Source: an uncultured Chitinophagaceae bacterium (GTDB lineage: Bacteria; Bacteroidota; Bacteroidia; Chitinophagales; Chitinophagaceae). Taken from it: a stretch of DNA of 17,198 nt. The translations under genes and the position numbers were made by a program. The notes under the pieces are model-generated. The model saw only the letters and a program-made list of their open reading frames with translations. It did not search any database and was not told the origin of the DNA. How positions within the stretch are numbered: the stretch's first letter is position 1; the number at the start of each line of letters is the position of its first letter. Below are positions 1 through 7,955 of the stretch, in pieces. The DNA lies in assembly GCA_946479005.1 (NCBI GenBank), contig CAMLEM010000004.1, positions 1 to 17,198 on the forward strand. Direction: 5' to 3'.

Positions 1-621
1 TTTTATTATGAACCCCTGATTGCTTTCCGTTATTTTTTCTGGATGAAAACCCTGGTCAGGCATCCTGACTTTGCGGATAAAAAATTTGACATTGGTTGCG
101 TGCCGCAGAACATTCAGACACTCAGCCGGCAACTCGTGACCGAATATGGTAAGATCCCCTCTACTGAAATTTGGAACACCGAATGTATCAACACAGCCAT
201 TATGCAGGTGGAGTTCTACAGGGACTCCGGATATTTTTCCGGCACATCAGACATCCGGAAGATCTATGATTCAATGGAGGAGACCCTGGCCCATATAAAG
301 AAGCAGGCCGAGCTCGGAGTAAAATCCATACCCGGAGGAGACAGCCAGGGAAGTACACTCCGGTTTTATTATAACAGGGTCATCCTGGGAGACAATACAA
401 TTCTTGTAAAATCCGAAGGAAACCGGGCGGTCTACCTGAATTACAACGTGCTCAACTACATAACGACCCGGGACTCCAGGTTTTTTGAGCAATGTGAAGC
501 AGACATCCGGAACATTTTAAAGAAATCAACGCTGATCAGTGAGACCAGCGAGCGGCAAAGGAATATTTTCTTCGGTATACTTCACGCGAAGATCTCTGAA
601 CGAAAAAAACATTTACAATGA
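1..621 (+). CDS. C-terminal part of a helix-turn-helix family paralogue (5' end outside window)
   Basis: The reading frame is open from base 1, so the gene begins upstream; the ATG at 43 is internal because codons 1-14 (ending FRYFFW) already align with the next gene. The visible 206 residues match the C-terminal two thirds of the downstream protein along their whole length. Shared blocks are FFWMK, EIWN followed by an FYRD segment, an LGDN motif and a C-terminal STLISE segment followed by FF and a basic end. The neighbour has an N-terminal helix-turn-helix, so this protein probably had one too, but it lies outside the window. The stop codon overlaps the start of the next gene in ATGA, which suggests translational coupling. 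The function is unknown. The region looks soluble, with no membrane segment or signal peptide in view. I do not recognise a named family beyond Bacteroidota hypothetical regulators. Confidence 0.8.
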   Translation, partial: FYYEPLIAFRYFFWMKTLVRHPDFADKKFDIGCVPQNIQTLSRQLVTEYGKIPSTEIWNTECINTAIMQVEFYRDSGYFSGTSDIRKIYDSMEETLAHIKKQAELGVKSIPGGDSQGSTLRFYYNRVILGDNTILVKSEGNRAVYLNYNVLNYITTRDSRFFEQCEADIRNILKKSTLISETSERQRNIFFGILHAKISERKKHLQ

Positions 622-1616
622 CCTCAGGGGAATTACAGCAGGAATTATTCGGTACCATCAGGAAGAAGGTAGACAAGACCCGGTCGGTGGTCGATGAAGT
701 GGCAAAACTCCTGGAGATCAGTACAGACAGTGCTTACCGCCGGATGCGCGGTGAGATCACGGTCCCTTTCCACGAACTTTATTTGTTATGCAAACATTTC
801 CAGGTTTCTCTCGACAGGGTGATGAACATAGCCCCCTCAGGGATTTTGTTCCAGGGTAATTATGTGGCCAAAGATTTCCAATTTTCCGATTACCTGCAGA
901 GTGTGATGAAGAACATGGCCTATATGAACAGTTTTACGGAAAAGAAGTTTTATTATCTCTGCAAGGACCTTCCCATTTTTCATCATTTCCACGTACGTGA
1001 GATCGCCGCTTTCAAATGGTTTTTCTGGATGAAAAGTTATTTTGAGTTCCCCGAGTTCAATGATAGGAAATTCCGGTTCGGCGATCACGCGGAAGAGCTG
1101 TTCGTGGTGGAACAAAGGATACTTGACCTCTATAACCAGATCCCCACCGTGGAAATCTGGAACCTGGAAACGATGAATATCTTTTTTAGGCAGATCGATT
1201 TTTACAGGGATGGCGGCATTTTTGAAACCGATGAAGATGTTTACAGGTTGTATACCGCAATTGAAAAGCTTTGGAATCATTTGGAAGAACAGGCGGCCCT
1301 GGGGTATAAGTTCCGGATAGATGACCCGGGTAAGAAAAGCATTTCCCCGATGAGCATGTATTTTAATGAAGTATTGCTTGGGGATAACAATATGATGGTG
1401 GAGCTGGATGGTGTGAGGATCGCTTATGTTTCACATACAACCATCAATTTTATGCATACGATGGATAAGGGGTTCACGGATAATATGTACAACCATATTC
1501 AGAACCAGATGAAACGGTCTACCCTGATCAGCGAGGTGAGTGAAAAGGAAAGATCCCGATTCTTTCGTATCATTCGCGACAAGATCGCGCGGAGAAAACA
1601 GGCATTGGGTGCCTGA
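618..1616 (+). CDS. Helix-turn-helix domain protein, paralogue of the preceding gene
   Basis: This is a 332-residue cytoplasmic protein. Residues about 21-70 read as an XRE/BetR-like helix-turn-helix: a helix with DEVAKLLEIS, a turn, then the recognition-like STDSAYRRMRGE, followed by a helix with the typical LYLLCKHFQVS pattern. The remaining 260 residues form a conserved region shared with the upstream gene, with signatures EIWNLE, FYRDGG, LGDNN and STLISEVSE and a basic C-terminus (IARRKQ). The start ATG lies inside the upstream stop (ATGA), so the two genes are probably co-translated. The N-terminal domain suggests DNA binding; the C-terminal region may sense or dimerise, but nothing in the sequence identifies a ligand. 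The DUF4197 lipoprotein gene follows after 49 bases. The gene structure is secure; the regulatory role is inferred from the helix-turn-helix alone. Confidence 0.85.
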   Translation: MTSGELQQELFGTIRKKVDKTRSVVDEVAKLLEISTDSAYRRMRGEITVPFHELYLLCKHFQVSLDRVMNIAPSGILFQGNYVAKDFQFSDYLQSVMKNMAYMNSFTEKKFYYLCKDLPIFHHFHVREIAAFKWFFWMKSYFEFPEFNDRKFRFGDHAEELFVVEQRILDLYNQIPTVEIWNLETMNIFFRQIDFYRDGGIFETDEDVYRLYTAIEKLWNHLEEQAALGYKFRIDDPGKKSISPMSMYFNEVLLGDNNMMVELDGVRIAYVSHTTINFMHTMDKGFTDNMYNHIQNQMKRSTLISEVSEKERSRFFRIIRDKIARRKQALGA

Positions 1617-1665
1617 GCAGTTTCATATTGGCAGGTATTTTGTCATTCAACGTAAAAACACAATT

Positions 1666-2367
1666 ATGTTTCGGAAAATCTTTACTGCAGCGGCCATTTC
1701 ATTGAGCCTTGCGTCCTGCGAAACATTCGGCAATCTGCCCGGTGTGGGTGTAACCGAAGAAGAGGCTGCGGGTGGGATCCGCCAGGCTTTGAACCAGGGC
1801 GTGTCGAAGGGGATCGGCCTTCTGAACCGTACCGACGGATTTTTTGGAAATGCATTCTATAAGCTTTTGCTTCCGCCGGATGCGCAGAAGATCGAAAATA
1901 CCCTCCGTGACCTGGGGCTGGGGAAGAAGGTTGACCAGGCGATCCTCCAGATCAACCGGGCAGCAGAAGATGCTGTGGGATATGCAGCGCCTATTTTTGG
2001 TGATGCGATCCGGGAGATGACTATAATGGATGCACTGAACATCATCAGGGGCCCGAATAATGCGGCAACAGAATATTTTCGGCAGAAAACGACCGACAAA
2101 CTGATCAGCGCCTTTTCGCCTGTGATCAAAACTTCACTGGATAAGCTCAATGCTACAAAGTATTATGCGGATATCGTTAACCTCTACAACGACTTTCCAA
2201 CCACCATCCGAAAGATCAACCCTGACCTTCCTTCCTACGTGGTAGGCAAAGCAGTGGATGCCCTTTTCGACCAGATCGGCAAGGAAGAGGCTAATATCCG
2301 GGAGAATCCGCTGGCTCGAACAACAGAGTTGCTGAGAAAAGTGTTTGGAAGCGTCGCCAGGAACTAA
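1666..2367 (+). CDS. DUF4197 lipoprotein (first of two paralogues)
   Basis: This 233-residue protein has a lipoprotein signal: a basic start (MFRK), a hydrophobic stretch and the lipobox LASC with Cys18. The frame stays open upstream to 1540, but that part overlaps the previous gene and lacks signal-peptide character, so ATG 1666 is chosen. The mature part is a typical DUF4197 domain: TEEEAAGGIRQAL near the N-terminus, the LPPDAQKIENTLRDLG segment, FGDAIREMT, the NAATEYFRQKT block and the NPDLPSYVVGKAVDALFDQI block near the end. DUF4197 proteins are predicted envelope proteins of unknown function. The next gene is a close paralogue, identical or similar at well over half of positions by eye. 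The lipid anchor implies membrane attachment, outer or inner undetermined. It may be co-transcribed with the helix-turn-helix genes across a 49-base gap, but I see no firm promoter. Confidence 0.9.
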   Translation: MFRKIFTAAAISLSLASCETFGNLPGVGVTEEEAAGGIRQALNQGVSKGIGLLNRTDGFFGNAFYKLLLPPDAQKIENTLRDLGLGKKVDQAILQINRAAEDAVGYAAPIFGDAIREMTIMDALNIIRGPNNAATEYFRQKTTDKLISAFSPVIKTSLDKLNATKYYADIVNLYNDFPTTIRKINPDLPSYVVGKAVDALFDQIGKEEANIRENPLARTTELLRKVFGSVARN

Positions 2368-2441
2368 GGATCGCCCGGATTTCACGAAAACATACGGTAG
2401 AAATACAACCGATTTCCTTAAAATAACGTCAAAATCGGGTG

Positions 2442-2471
2442 AAATGCTCTCATCCTGTCAGGGAGCATTTT
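2442..2471 (+). terminator. Possible intrinsic terminator between the DUF4197 genes
   Basis: A perfect 8-bp inverted repeat, AAATGCTC (2442-2449) and GAGCATTT (2463-2470), encloses a 13-base loop and ends in a short T run. It lies 75 bases after the first DUF4197 stop and 25 bases before the second start. The T tract is short, so termination may be partial, or this could be a leader hairpin of the second gene. Confidence 0.4.
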
Positions 2472-2495
2472 ATCTTGTCCTGTAAATCTTTCCGT

Positions 2496-3200
2496 ATGAA
2501 AACTTTTTTACTCTTTTTAGCCCTCAGCCTCACCGCCTCTGCTCAATCCCAGTTAAAGCTCAAAGACCTTGTTCCTAAGAAGACTTCTTCGCTTACCGAA
2601 GAGGAAGCGGGGCAGGGCATCAAGGAAGCCTTGTTGCAGGGGGTGAGTTCTGCTGTGCTGAACCTGAACAAAACCGATGGTTTTTACGGCAGTGAATTTT
2701 ATAAAATGCTGATGCCTCCCGACGCAAAGAAGATCGAGAAGACGGTTCGGGACCTGGGGATGGGATCTAAAGTGGATGAAGCCATCCTGGCCATTAACAG
2801 GGGTGCGGAAGAGGCTGCAGGACTGGCAAAGCCGATCTTCGTTGACGCAATCAAGGAAATGACTCTCTCTGATGCACTGAAGATCGTGAAAGGCGAAAAG
2901 AATGCAGCTACGAATTATTTCCGGGAGAAAACAAGGGCGAAACTGGTGATTGCCTTTACGCCTTCCGTAAAAACTTCGCTGGAGAGTACCGAAGCCACAA
3001 AGTATTACGGAGATGTGGTGAACACTTATAACAAGCTTCCCACCACCTTCAAAAAAGCAAACCCCGATCTTACATCTTATGTCGTTGAGAAAGCTTTGGA
3101 TGCCCTGTTCGACCAGGTAGCCAAAGAGGAAGCCAATATCCGCGCCAACCCCGCTGCGAGGGCCAACGATATTCTGAAAAAAGTGTTTGGATCCAAATGA
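2496..3200 (+). CDS. DUF4197 periplasmic protein (second paralogue)
   Basis: This 234-residue protein starts at ATG 2496, giving a clean Sec signal peptide (MKTFLLFLALSLTASAQS) with a probable cut after ASA. The open frame back to 2439 adds a non-hydrophobic stretch that runs through the hairpin at 2442-2471, so the longer form is rejected. The mature protein repeats every DUF4197 block seen in the first copy: TEEEAGQGIKEAL, MPPDAKKIEKTVRDLG, FVDAIKEMT, NAATNYFREKT and NPDLTSYVVEKALDALFDQ. Unlike the first copy it has no lipobox cysteine, so it should be a free periplasmic protein. The pair therefore looks like a tandem duplication whose products are sent to different places. It ends 9 bases before the stop codon of the convergent OmpA-like gene. 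Its function is unknown. Confidence 0.9.
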   Translation: MKTFLLFLALSLTASAQSQLKLKDLVPKKTSSLTEEEAGQGIKEALLQGVSSAVLNLNKTDGFYGSEFYKMLMPPDAKKIEKTVRDLGMGSKVDEAILAINRGAEEAAGLAKPIFVDAIKEMTLSDALKIVKGEKNAATNYFREKTRAKLVIAFTPSVKTSLESTEATKYYGDVVNTYNKLPTTFKKANPDLTSYVVEKALDALFDQVAKEEANIRANPAARANDILKKVFGSK

Positions 3201-3209
3201 CCTGAAAAA

Positions 3210-4103
3210 TCATTCGGGGAACACACTCCAGAAAAGATAAACCACCCTTCTTCTCGGGTCGGAAATCGAATAGTCCGTGATCCGTGGATTGGGTAGCGAT
3301 TCGCCTTTTCCTTCGTAGAGATAAAGAATGTTCCGGATATAGCCCTGGCTTCCCGCTCTTGTGCTTGCATATTTTTTGAAAAGCTCTATCACTTGCTGTG
3401 CCCGGGCGTTTGAAAGTTCTTTGTTCAGTGCCTTATTGTCCGGATCGGTTCCTGAAAGTTTGAGCCGGTCCGTCAGCTCCCTGTGCAGGTTAGATCCTTC
3501 AGCGATCGTTGTTGCATCGGCATAGCCTTTGGCTGTGATCACGAGTGAAAGCGGGAAATCGGGATATTTCCTGGTGAACTTATCGATCTCCAGCGCCGCA
3601 GGCTCGAATATCTTTTCGATAGATTTTGCCAGGTTAGGGGAAACCGTGTAACTGCCCGGACTGAAAAATACATCCTGGTCGATCTTCACAACGGTGTTTT
3701 GACTGATCAGGTCGGAAAGAAAATTGATCTTATCATTGATGGTTTTCGCCGAGCGGCGGGCATAGGCCAGTGTTTTGAGGAGACTTTCCCAGTCCGACCT
3801 GTTCACCACCGCTTCCCCGATACGGATCAGGTGATTGGCTTTTAAAGAATCTATTTCAGAAGTGGCCTTGTTGATATAGCTATTGATACGAGCCGAACTG
3901 GTATCGTCCATCTCATTCTGGGCCTGCTTCTTTTTCACCTGTTCACCAAGATCTGTCAGGGTGACTTTTTGGGTGGTCAGGGTGGAATCCACCACAGCCA
4001 GTTCTTTTTTTGCGTCGGTGACCTTTTGCTGAGGTACGCAGGAAGCCATCCCTGCGACGAGGAGCAGTAGAAGCGTGGGTCTAAAGGCTATCCGCTTTCT
4101 CAT
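3210..4103 (-). CDS. OmpA-like lipoprotein with peptidoglycan-binding domain
   Basis: This 297-residue protein has a signal peptide (MRKR, then a run of leucines) ending in a lipobox-like MASC with Cys22. Residues about 25-100 are rich in charged heptad-like patterns and probably form a coiled coil or helical spacer. Residues about 138-292 follow the OmpA C-terminal pattern: a beta strand with FFSPGSYTVSPN, then GYADATT (Asp196), NKELSNARAQQV (Asn227, Arg234), a GKGES turn and DPRRRVV near the end. Asp196 and Arg234 sit where OmpA-family domains bind the diaminopimelate of peptidoglycan, so the protein probably ties the outer membrane to the wall. The central insertion between GYADATT and NKELS is longer than usual. 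The gene lies 41 bases after the flavin reductase gene on the same strand; a weak -7-like TAACTTTA in that gap could give it its own promoter. Confidence 0.85.
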   Translation of the reverse strand: MRKRIAFRPTLLLLLVAGMASCVPQQKVTDAKKELAVVDSTLTTQKVTLTDLGEQVKKKQAQNEMDDTSSARINSYINKATSEIDSLKANHLIRIGEAVVNRSDWESLLKTLAYARRSAKTINDKINFLSDLISQNTVVKIDQDVFFSPGSYTVSPNLAKSIEKIFEPAALEIDKFTRKYPDFPLSLVITAKGYADATTIAEGSNLHRELTDRLKLSGTDPDNKALNKELSNARAQQVIELFKKYASTRAGSQGYIRNILYLYEGKGESLPNPRITDYSISDPRRRVVYLFWSVFPE

Positions 4104-4144
4104 AAGCCGCGTTTTTGATCCTCTTAAAGTTAAAGAAAATAAAC

Positions 4145-5029
4145 TCAGGCAGAATGGGAAAGTAGCACCTGCCAGGCGGCTGAAACCTCCTTTTTTTCGA
4201 GCAGTTTTTTGGCGTGGCGATGCAGTTCAGTTTCCAGTTCGGCGGGGTTAAGGCTGTAATACTGAATGATCTGTTTCAGGTGGGCATCGTCAAAAGAAGG
4301 GTCTATAACGGGAAGTTCAGTGACATTGGCCAGCATCGCCAGGTCGTTCCCGGAAAGGATGGGGCTCCTGCGAACCGATTCCGGGAGGGCATCAAATCCT
4401 ATCCCCAGGTGGACGTTTGGCTTTTCTACCTGGAATAGATTGGTTTCATCAACAACACAATACCAATCGGCACCGAGGCGGGCTATATGGTTGATCTTTC
4501 GCTGGTCCATCTTTCGGTTCTCATCCACCAGCGAATCATCAATATGCATTCGCAGCACTTCACAGATCACCAGGTTCCCGGCTCCTCCTTCCTCTCCCAG
4601 CTTTTTGATCTCCTGCACTCGGCATTCGAGTTTCACCTTACTTTCTTTTACCATTGGGGGCTTAACAAGCGTAGCCTTCTCTTCCGTAAAACCTGCCTTG
4701 ACGAATTCACTGACCCCTTTCGGGTATTCGCAGCTTGCCAGTGAGACCTGCTGCACCATATCATAAGTGACAATGTTTATGACTACCTCGGGCACCTCTT
4801 CCACATTCTGCAGGGTATGTTTGGTGGTATTATCTCTCACCCTCCTGGAAGGAGAAAAGATCACAATGGGCGGATTGGATGAGAAGAGGTTGAAAAAACT
4901 GAAGGGGCTCAGGTTTACTTCACCGGCAGCGCTGATGGTACTGGCAAAGCAAACAGGGCGGGGGGCGATCACGTGTTGCAGGAAGTATTGTTTCTCGCCG
5001 GGCTTCAGGTCTTTCAGGTCGAGGATCAT
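4145..5029 (-). CDS. Flavin reductase family protein (FMN-binding split-barrel)
   Basis: This is a 294-residue cytoplasmic protein. Residues about 15-170 show the flavin reductase-like split-barrel pattern: VIAPRPVCFASTISAAGEVN, the SPFSFFNLFSSNPP loop that contacts FMN in this family, a DTTKHTL-like region (here DNTTKHTLQN) and a VINIV strand. The C-terminal 90 residues are helical and typical of the longer Bacteroidota members. The family binds FMN and reduces flavin with NAD(P)H or acts as an oxidoreductase partner; the exact substrate cannot be read from sequence. Its ATG overlaps the stop of the upstream FAH-family gene by four bases (ATGA), so the two are almost certainly one operon with coupled translation. 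This suggests a shared catabolic task, possibly breakdown of aromatic compounds. Confidence 0.88.
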   Translation of the reverse strand: MILDLKDLKPGEKQYFLQHVIAPRPVCFASTISAAGEVNLSPFSFFNLFSSNPPIVIFSPSRRVRDNTTKHTLQNVEEVPEVVINIVTYDMVQQVSLASCEYPKGVSEFVKAGFTEEKATLVKPPMVKESKVKLECRVQEIKKLGEEGGAGNLVICEVLRMHIDDSLVDENRKMDQRKINHIARLGADWYCVVDETNLFQVEKPNVHLGIGFDALPESVRRSPILSGNDLAMLANVTELPVIDPSFDDAHLKQIIQYYSLNPAELETELHRHAKKLLEKKEVSAAWQVLLSHSA

Positions 5030-6045
5030 TGCGATATCCTGGTTTTTTTCAATTCGAGTATGCTCCAGTCCGTTTCCTCGGCGATGATGGTGTTTTGCAA
5101 AACTCCCAGTCCATCTATCTCCATTTCCACCACATCATCGGGCTTTAGCCATTGTTCCTGGTAGTTGGGATCATTCAGTTTCCCGGTTCCGTTCAACTCG
5201 AGAAAGCAGCCTGTACCTACGGTTCCGCTGCCGATCACGTCGCCGGGAAAAAGGTCCACCCCGTATGAAGCCCGTTCGATGAGCTCGGCAAAGGTCCAGT
5301 CCATATCCCCGAGATTTCCTTCGCTGACGAGGATATCATTCACTTTACACTTCATTTTCAGGTTCCAGTTTTTACCGCTATGGCCTTCCTTGGCAGGTAT
5401 CTCAAAAGACTGGAGTTCATCGGGGGTCACCAGCCAGGGACCGATGGCTGTGGCAAAATCCTTTCCTTTGGCAGGCCCCAGGTTCAGCAACATCTCTTCC
5501 ATTTGCAGCCGCCGGGCACTGAGATCGTTCATTATCATCAGCCCCCCGATATATTCATCGGCTTCACTGGCGCGTATGTTCCGTCCCGGTTTGCAGATCA
5601 CGATGGCTGCTTCCAGCTCAAAATCCAGCTTTTCAAAATGATCCGGCATACATCTTATTTCCCCGGGACCTACAATGCTGTGATGGTTAGTAAAATAAAA
5701 AATGGGATACTGGTCGAACTCGGGGATCATATCCACTTTTCTATTCCGCCGCGCTGACGCCACGTGCTGGCGGAAAGCATAACCATCCCGGCAGGAGGTA
5801 GGGAAGGGCACCGGAGCGATCAGCTCCACCTGCGACAGGGGCAAGGCCCGGTTGCTGGTGCGCGTGCCCTCCTTCAATAACAGCTCGCCGGCCAGAGCAA
5901 TAGGATAGGAATCTTCCCAATAGTTCAGGAACATATTCATCGTGTTGGGAAGATCCGGGTGCAGCACTTCCATATCATATACCATATCCTTTATCAGCAC
6001 ACCGAGCTGTTCACGGCCTTCAACTAAGTAACTGATTAATTTCAT
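5026..6045 (-). CDS. Fumarylacetoacetate hydrolase family protein
   Basis: This 339-residue enzyme starts at MKLISYL (ATG 6045). The frame is open further upstream but that extension would run through the divergent promoter region and the GH9 start, so it is rejected. It carries the FAH fold signatures: RQH with His94 (matching the catalytic His133 of mouse FAH), the metal ligands Glu143 and Glu145 in DFELEAAIVI, and Asp174 in NDLSARRLQ. GKDFATAIGPWLVT and GSGTVGTGCFLEL complete the pattern. Such enzymes cleave C-C bonds of beta-diketo acids; fumarylacetoacetate, the last intermediate of tyrosine degradation, is the likely substrate because the RQH part is retained, but other acylpyruvates are possible. 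It overlaps the downstream flavin reductase gene by four bases. No homogentisate dioxygenase is present in the window. It is transcribed divergently from the GH9 gene across 58 bases. Confidence 0.9.
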   Translation of the reverse strand: MKLISYLVEGREQLGVLIKDMVYDMEVLHPDLPNTMNMFLNYWEDSYPIALAGELLLKEGTRTSNRALPLSQVELIAPVPFPTSCRDGYAFRQHVASARRNRKVDMIPEFDQYPIFYFTNHHSIVGPGEIRCMPDHFEKLDFELEAAIVICKPGRNIRASEADEYIGGLMIMNDLSARRLQMEEMLLNLGPAKGKDFATAIGPWLVTPDELQSFEIPAKEGHSGKNWNLKMKCKVNDILVSEGNLGDMDWTFAELIERASYGVDLFPGDVIGSGTVGTGCFLELNGTGKLNDPNYQEQWLKPDDVVEMEIDGLGVLQNTIIAEETDWSILELKKTRISQ

Positions 6046-6052
6046 TTGAGGG

Positions 6053-6083
6053 TTTGAGAGCTGCAAATTAATGCAAACCTTTG
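6053..6083 (+). promoter_or_regulatory. Predicted Bacteroidota-type promoter of the GH9 gene
   Basis: TTTG at 6053-6056 and AACCTTTG at 6076-6083 are separated by exactly 19 bases, matching the Bacteroidota -33 TTTG / -7 TAnnTTTG arrangement with one mismatch in the -7 box. Transcription would begin about 6085-6092, after the ATG at 6071 but before the ATG at 6104, which decides the start codon of the GH9 gene. The same 58-base spacer must hold the promoter of the divergent FAH gene. Confidence 0.55.
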
Positions 6084-6103
6084 CGGATAGAAAGAAAAAC
6101 ACG

Positions 6104-7876
6104 ATGTCATCCCGATACTTTACCCTGCTCCTTTTATTTTTTATCGATCTTTCCTTCGTTGCGCCTGATAAAAAGGCCTGGATACGGATCAATCAATTGG
6201 GTTACACGCCGGAGGGCATCAAGGTGGCGGTGTATGCGGCTGACCACGAACGGGTGATCACTGATTTCTACCTCGCGGATGCCCTCACCCGCGAGATCGT
6301 TTATGAAGGCAAAGCAGGGAAGGCCTTCGGCGCTTACGGGCCTTTTAAACAAACCCAACGGCTGGATTTTACAGAATTTAAGAAGGAGGGTGAATATATT
6401 TTGGTCACAGATGGAGCAGAGTCGCCCAGTTTCCGCATCGGTAAAGAGGTTTATAAAGGCAGCGCTGATTTTTGTCTCCGATATATGCGCCAGCAGAGAA
6501 ATGGTTTCAATCCTTTTTTGAAAGACAGCTGTCACACACGCGATGGCTATACTTTGTATGGCGGGGCTGCGGGTCTTCCCGACAGCACCTATGTGGCCGT
6601 TTCGGGCGGATGGCACGATGCCAGTGATTACCTCCAATATGTGACCACCTCGGCGAATGCCACCTATCACCTGTTGATGGCAGCAAGGGATTTCCCTGGT
6701 GTGTTCGGCGATGAGAAGCTGGCCAATGGCCTTGACGGCAGGAATGGAATGCCCGATGTGCTGGATGAAGCCAAATGGGGACTCGAGTGGTTGATAAAGA
6801 TGCATCCCCGGAAGAACTGGATGTTCAACCAGGTGGCCGATGACAGGGATCATATGGGTATGAGAATACCGGCGCAGGACAGTTTTTACAAACGGGGCAT
6901 TGAGCGGCCCGTTTATTTTCTCACCGGGGAGCCGCAGCAACGTGGCAGGTATATGAACCAGACCACCGGCACTTCGTCAACAGCTGCCAAATTCGCCAGC
7001 GCATTTGCCCTGGGCACAGAGATTTTCACCGACAGGCCCTTTACAGAACTATTGCGGGAAAAGGCAAAAACCGCTTATGAATTTGCCCTGAAAAAACCCG
7101 GTTACACGCAAACGGCTTCAGTGGCGGCGCCTTATATCTATGCCGAAGAGAACTGGGTGGATGATATGGAGCTGGCTTCAGTTGCCCTGGCGCGTTTGGA
7201 GGATAAGAACGAGATGATCAAAAAGGCGTTTGAGTATGCAAAGCAGGAACCTCTCACCCCCTGGCTGGGAACAGATACCGCTGCCCATTACCAGTGGTAT
7301 CCCTTTATCAACCCCGGTCATTATGAACTGGCGAAGCTTTCGAAAGGCAAGACCCGTGCGACCCTGGTCGAATATTACAGGCAGGGAATTGAAAAGGTTT
7401 GGGAGAAAGCTTCCGTGAATGCGTTTTACCGGGGCGTGCCTTTCATCTGGTGCAGTAATAATCTTACCGTTTCCTTTGCCATTCAATGTTACTGGTACCG
7501 GCAGCTGAGCGGCGACACGAAATATCTTGCGCTTGAACAAGCCTGCTTCGACTGGATCTTCGGGATGAATCCCTGGGGAACAAGTATGGTCTATGGATTG
7601 CCTTCCTGGGGCGATACGCCCGTAGATCCGCATTCGGCTTTTACGCACCTTAGGAATTACCCCGTCGATGGAGGGCTGGTGGACGGACCGGTCTATGGAA
7701 GCATTTTCAAAGGGCTGATCGGCATTAAGCTGTACCAGGCCGATGAGTACAGCCTCTTCCAGAGCGACCTGGCTGTTTACCACGACGATTACGGGGACTA
7801 TAGCACCAATGAACCCACGATGGATGGAACGGCCTCTCTTATCTATTTGCTGGCTGCAAAGGAAAAGGGCTTTTAA
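6104..7876 (+). CDS. Secreted GH9 family glycoside hydrolase with N-terminal Ig-like domain
   Basis: This 590-residue enzyme starts at ATG 6104; the earlier in-frame ATG at 6071 lies upstream of the predicted transcription start. Residues 1-20 form a signal peptide. Residues about 25-112 match the cellulase N-terminal Ig-like domain (IRINQLGYTPEG). The GH9 catalytic (alpha/alpha)6 domain follows to the end. GGWHDASDY carries the two aspartates (Asp172, Asp175) corresponding to the family's DAGD motif, and DYSTNEPTMDGTA near the end carries the probable proton donor Glu570. FGMNPWGTSMVYG is the typical near-C-terminal segment. GH9 enzymes are inverting and act on beta-1,4-glucans; some Ig-containing members are exo-acting on glucan or glucosamine oligomers, so the substrate stays open. 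There is no SusC/SusD pair, carbohydrate-binding module or sorting domain, so this is not an obvious polysaccharide utilisation locus. Confidence 0.92.
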   Translation: MSSRYFTLLLLFFIDLSFVAPDKKAWIRINQLGYTPEGIKVAVYAADHERVITDFYLADALTREIVYEGKAGKAFGAYGPFKQTQRLDFTEFKKEGEYILVTDGAESPSFRIGKEVYKGSADFCLRYMRQQRNGFNPFLKDSCHTRDGYTLYGGAAGLPDSTYVAVSGGWHDASDYLQYVTTSANATYHLLMAARDFPGVFGDEKLANGLDGRNGMPDVLDEAKWGLEWLIKMHPRKNWMFNQVADDRDHMGMRIPAQDSFYKRGIERPVYFLTGEPQQRGRYMNQTTGTSSTAAKFASAFALGTEIFTDRPFTELLREKAKTAYEFALKKPGYTQTASVAAPYIYAEENWVDDMELASVALARLEDKNEMIKKAFEYAKQEPLTPWLGTDTAAHYQWYPFINPGHYELAKLSKGKTRATLVEYYRQGIEKVWEKASVNAFYRGVPFIWCSNNLTVSFAIQCYWYRQLSGDTKYLALEQACFDWIFGMNPWGTSMVYGLPSWGDTPVDPHSAFTHLRNYPVDGGLVDGPVYGSIFKGLIGIKLYQADEYSLFQSDLAVYHDDYGDYSTNEPTMDGTASLIYLLAAKEKGF

Positions 7877-7884
7877 GGGCGTCT

Positions 7885-7902
7885 TTAGCATCCTCTTAGC
7901 AT
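7885..7902. repeat. Short direct repeat TTAGCAT, 11-base period
   Basis: TTAGCAT occurs at 7885-7891 and again at 7896-7902, one helical turn apart, in the 79-base spacer between the GH9 stop and the fatty acid hydroxylase start. With the adjoining palindrome it could be a protein-binding site. A chance occurrence is possible. Confidence 0.35.
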
Positions 7903-7906
7903 TCTA

Positions 7907-7920
7907 CTGACCCGGGTCAG
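7907..7920. promoter_or_regulatory. Perfect 14-bp palindrome upstream of the fatty acid hydroxylase gene
   Basis: CTGACCCGGGTCAG is a perfect palindrome with no central spacer, ending 22 bases before the TATCTTTG -7 box. It therefore covers the place where the -33 element should be, and no TTG is seen there. A dimeric regulator binding here would control the downstream gene. It has no loop and no T tract, so it is a poor terminator candidate. Confidence 0.4.
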
Positions 7921-7942
7921 CCCTGCTCTCCGGCTCATTTAT

Positions 7943-7950
7943 TATCTTTG
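7943..7950 (+). promoter_or_regulatory. Predicted -7 box of the fatty acid hydroxylase gene
   Basis: TATCTTTG is an exact TAnnTTTG match and ends five bases before the ATG at 7956. Transcription would start at or within a few bases of the start codon, so the message would be leaderless or nearly so. No convincing -33 TTG is present. Confidence 0.5.
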
Positions 7951-7955
7951 CCGCC

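Noticed and set aside
1540..1665. Upstream extension of the first DUF4197 frame
   Set aside because: It overlaps the end of the helix-turn-helix gene and would bury the lipoprotein signal; ATG 1666 gives a proper signal with lipobox.
6046..6192. 49-residue N-terminal extension of the FAH-family protein
   Set aside because: It runs antisense through the GH9 promoter and signal peptide and has no FAH similarity; MKLISYL is the usual start.
6134..6940. 268-residue frame on the minus strand inside the GH9 gene
   Set aside because: It is antisense to a gene with intact GH9 catalytic motifs; the composition looks like a shadow frame.
6104..7876. Polysaccharide utilisation locus around the GH9 enzyme
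   Set aside because: No SusC/SusD pair, sensor or other carbohydrate enzyme is in the neighbourhood.
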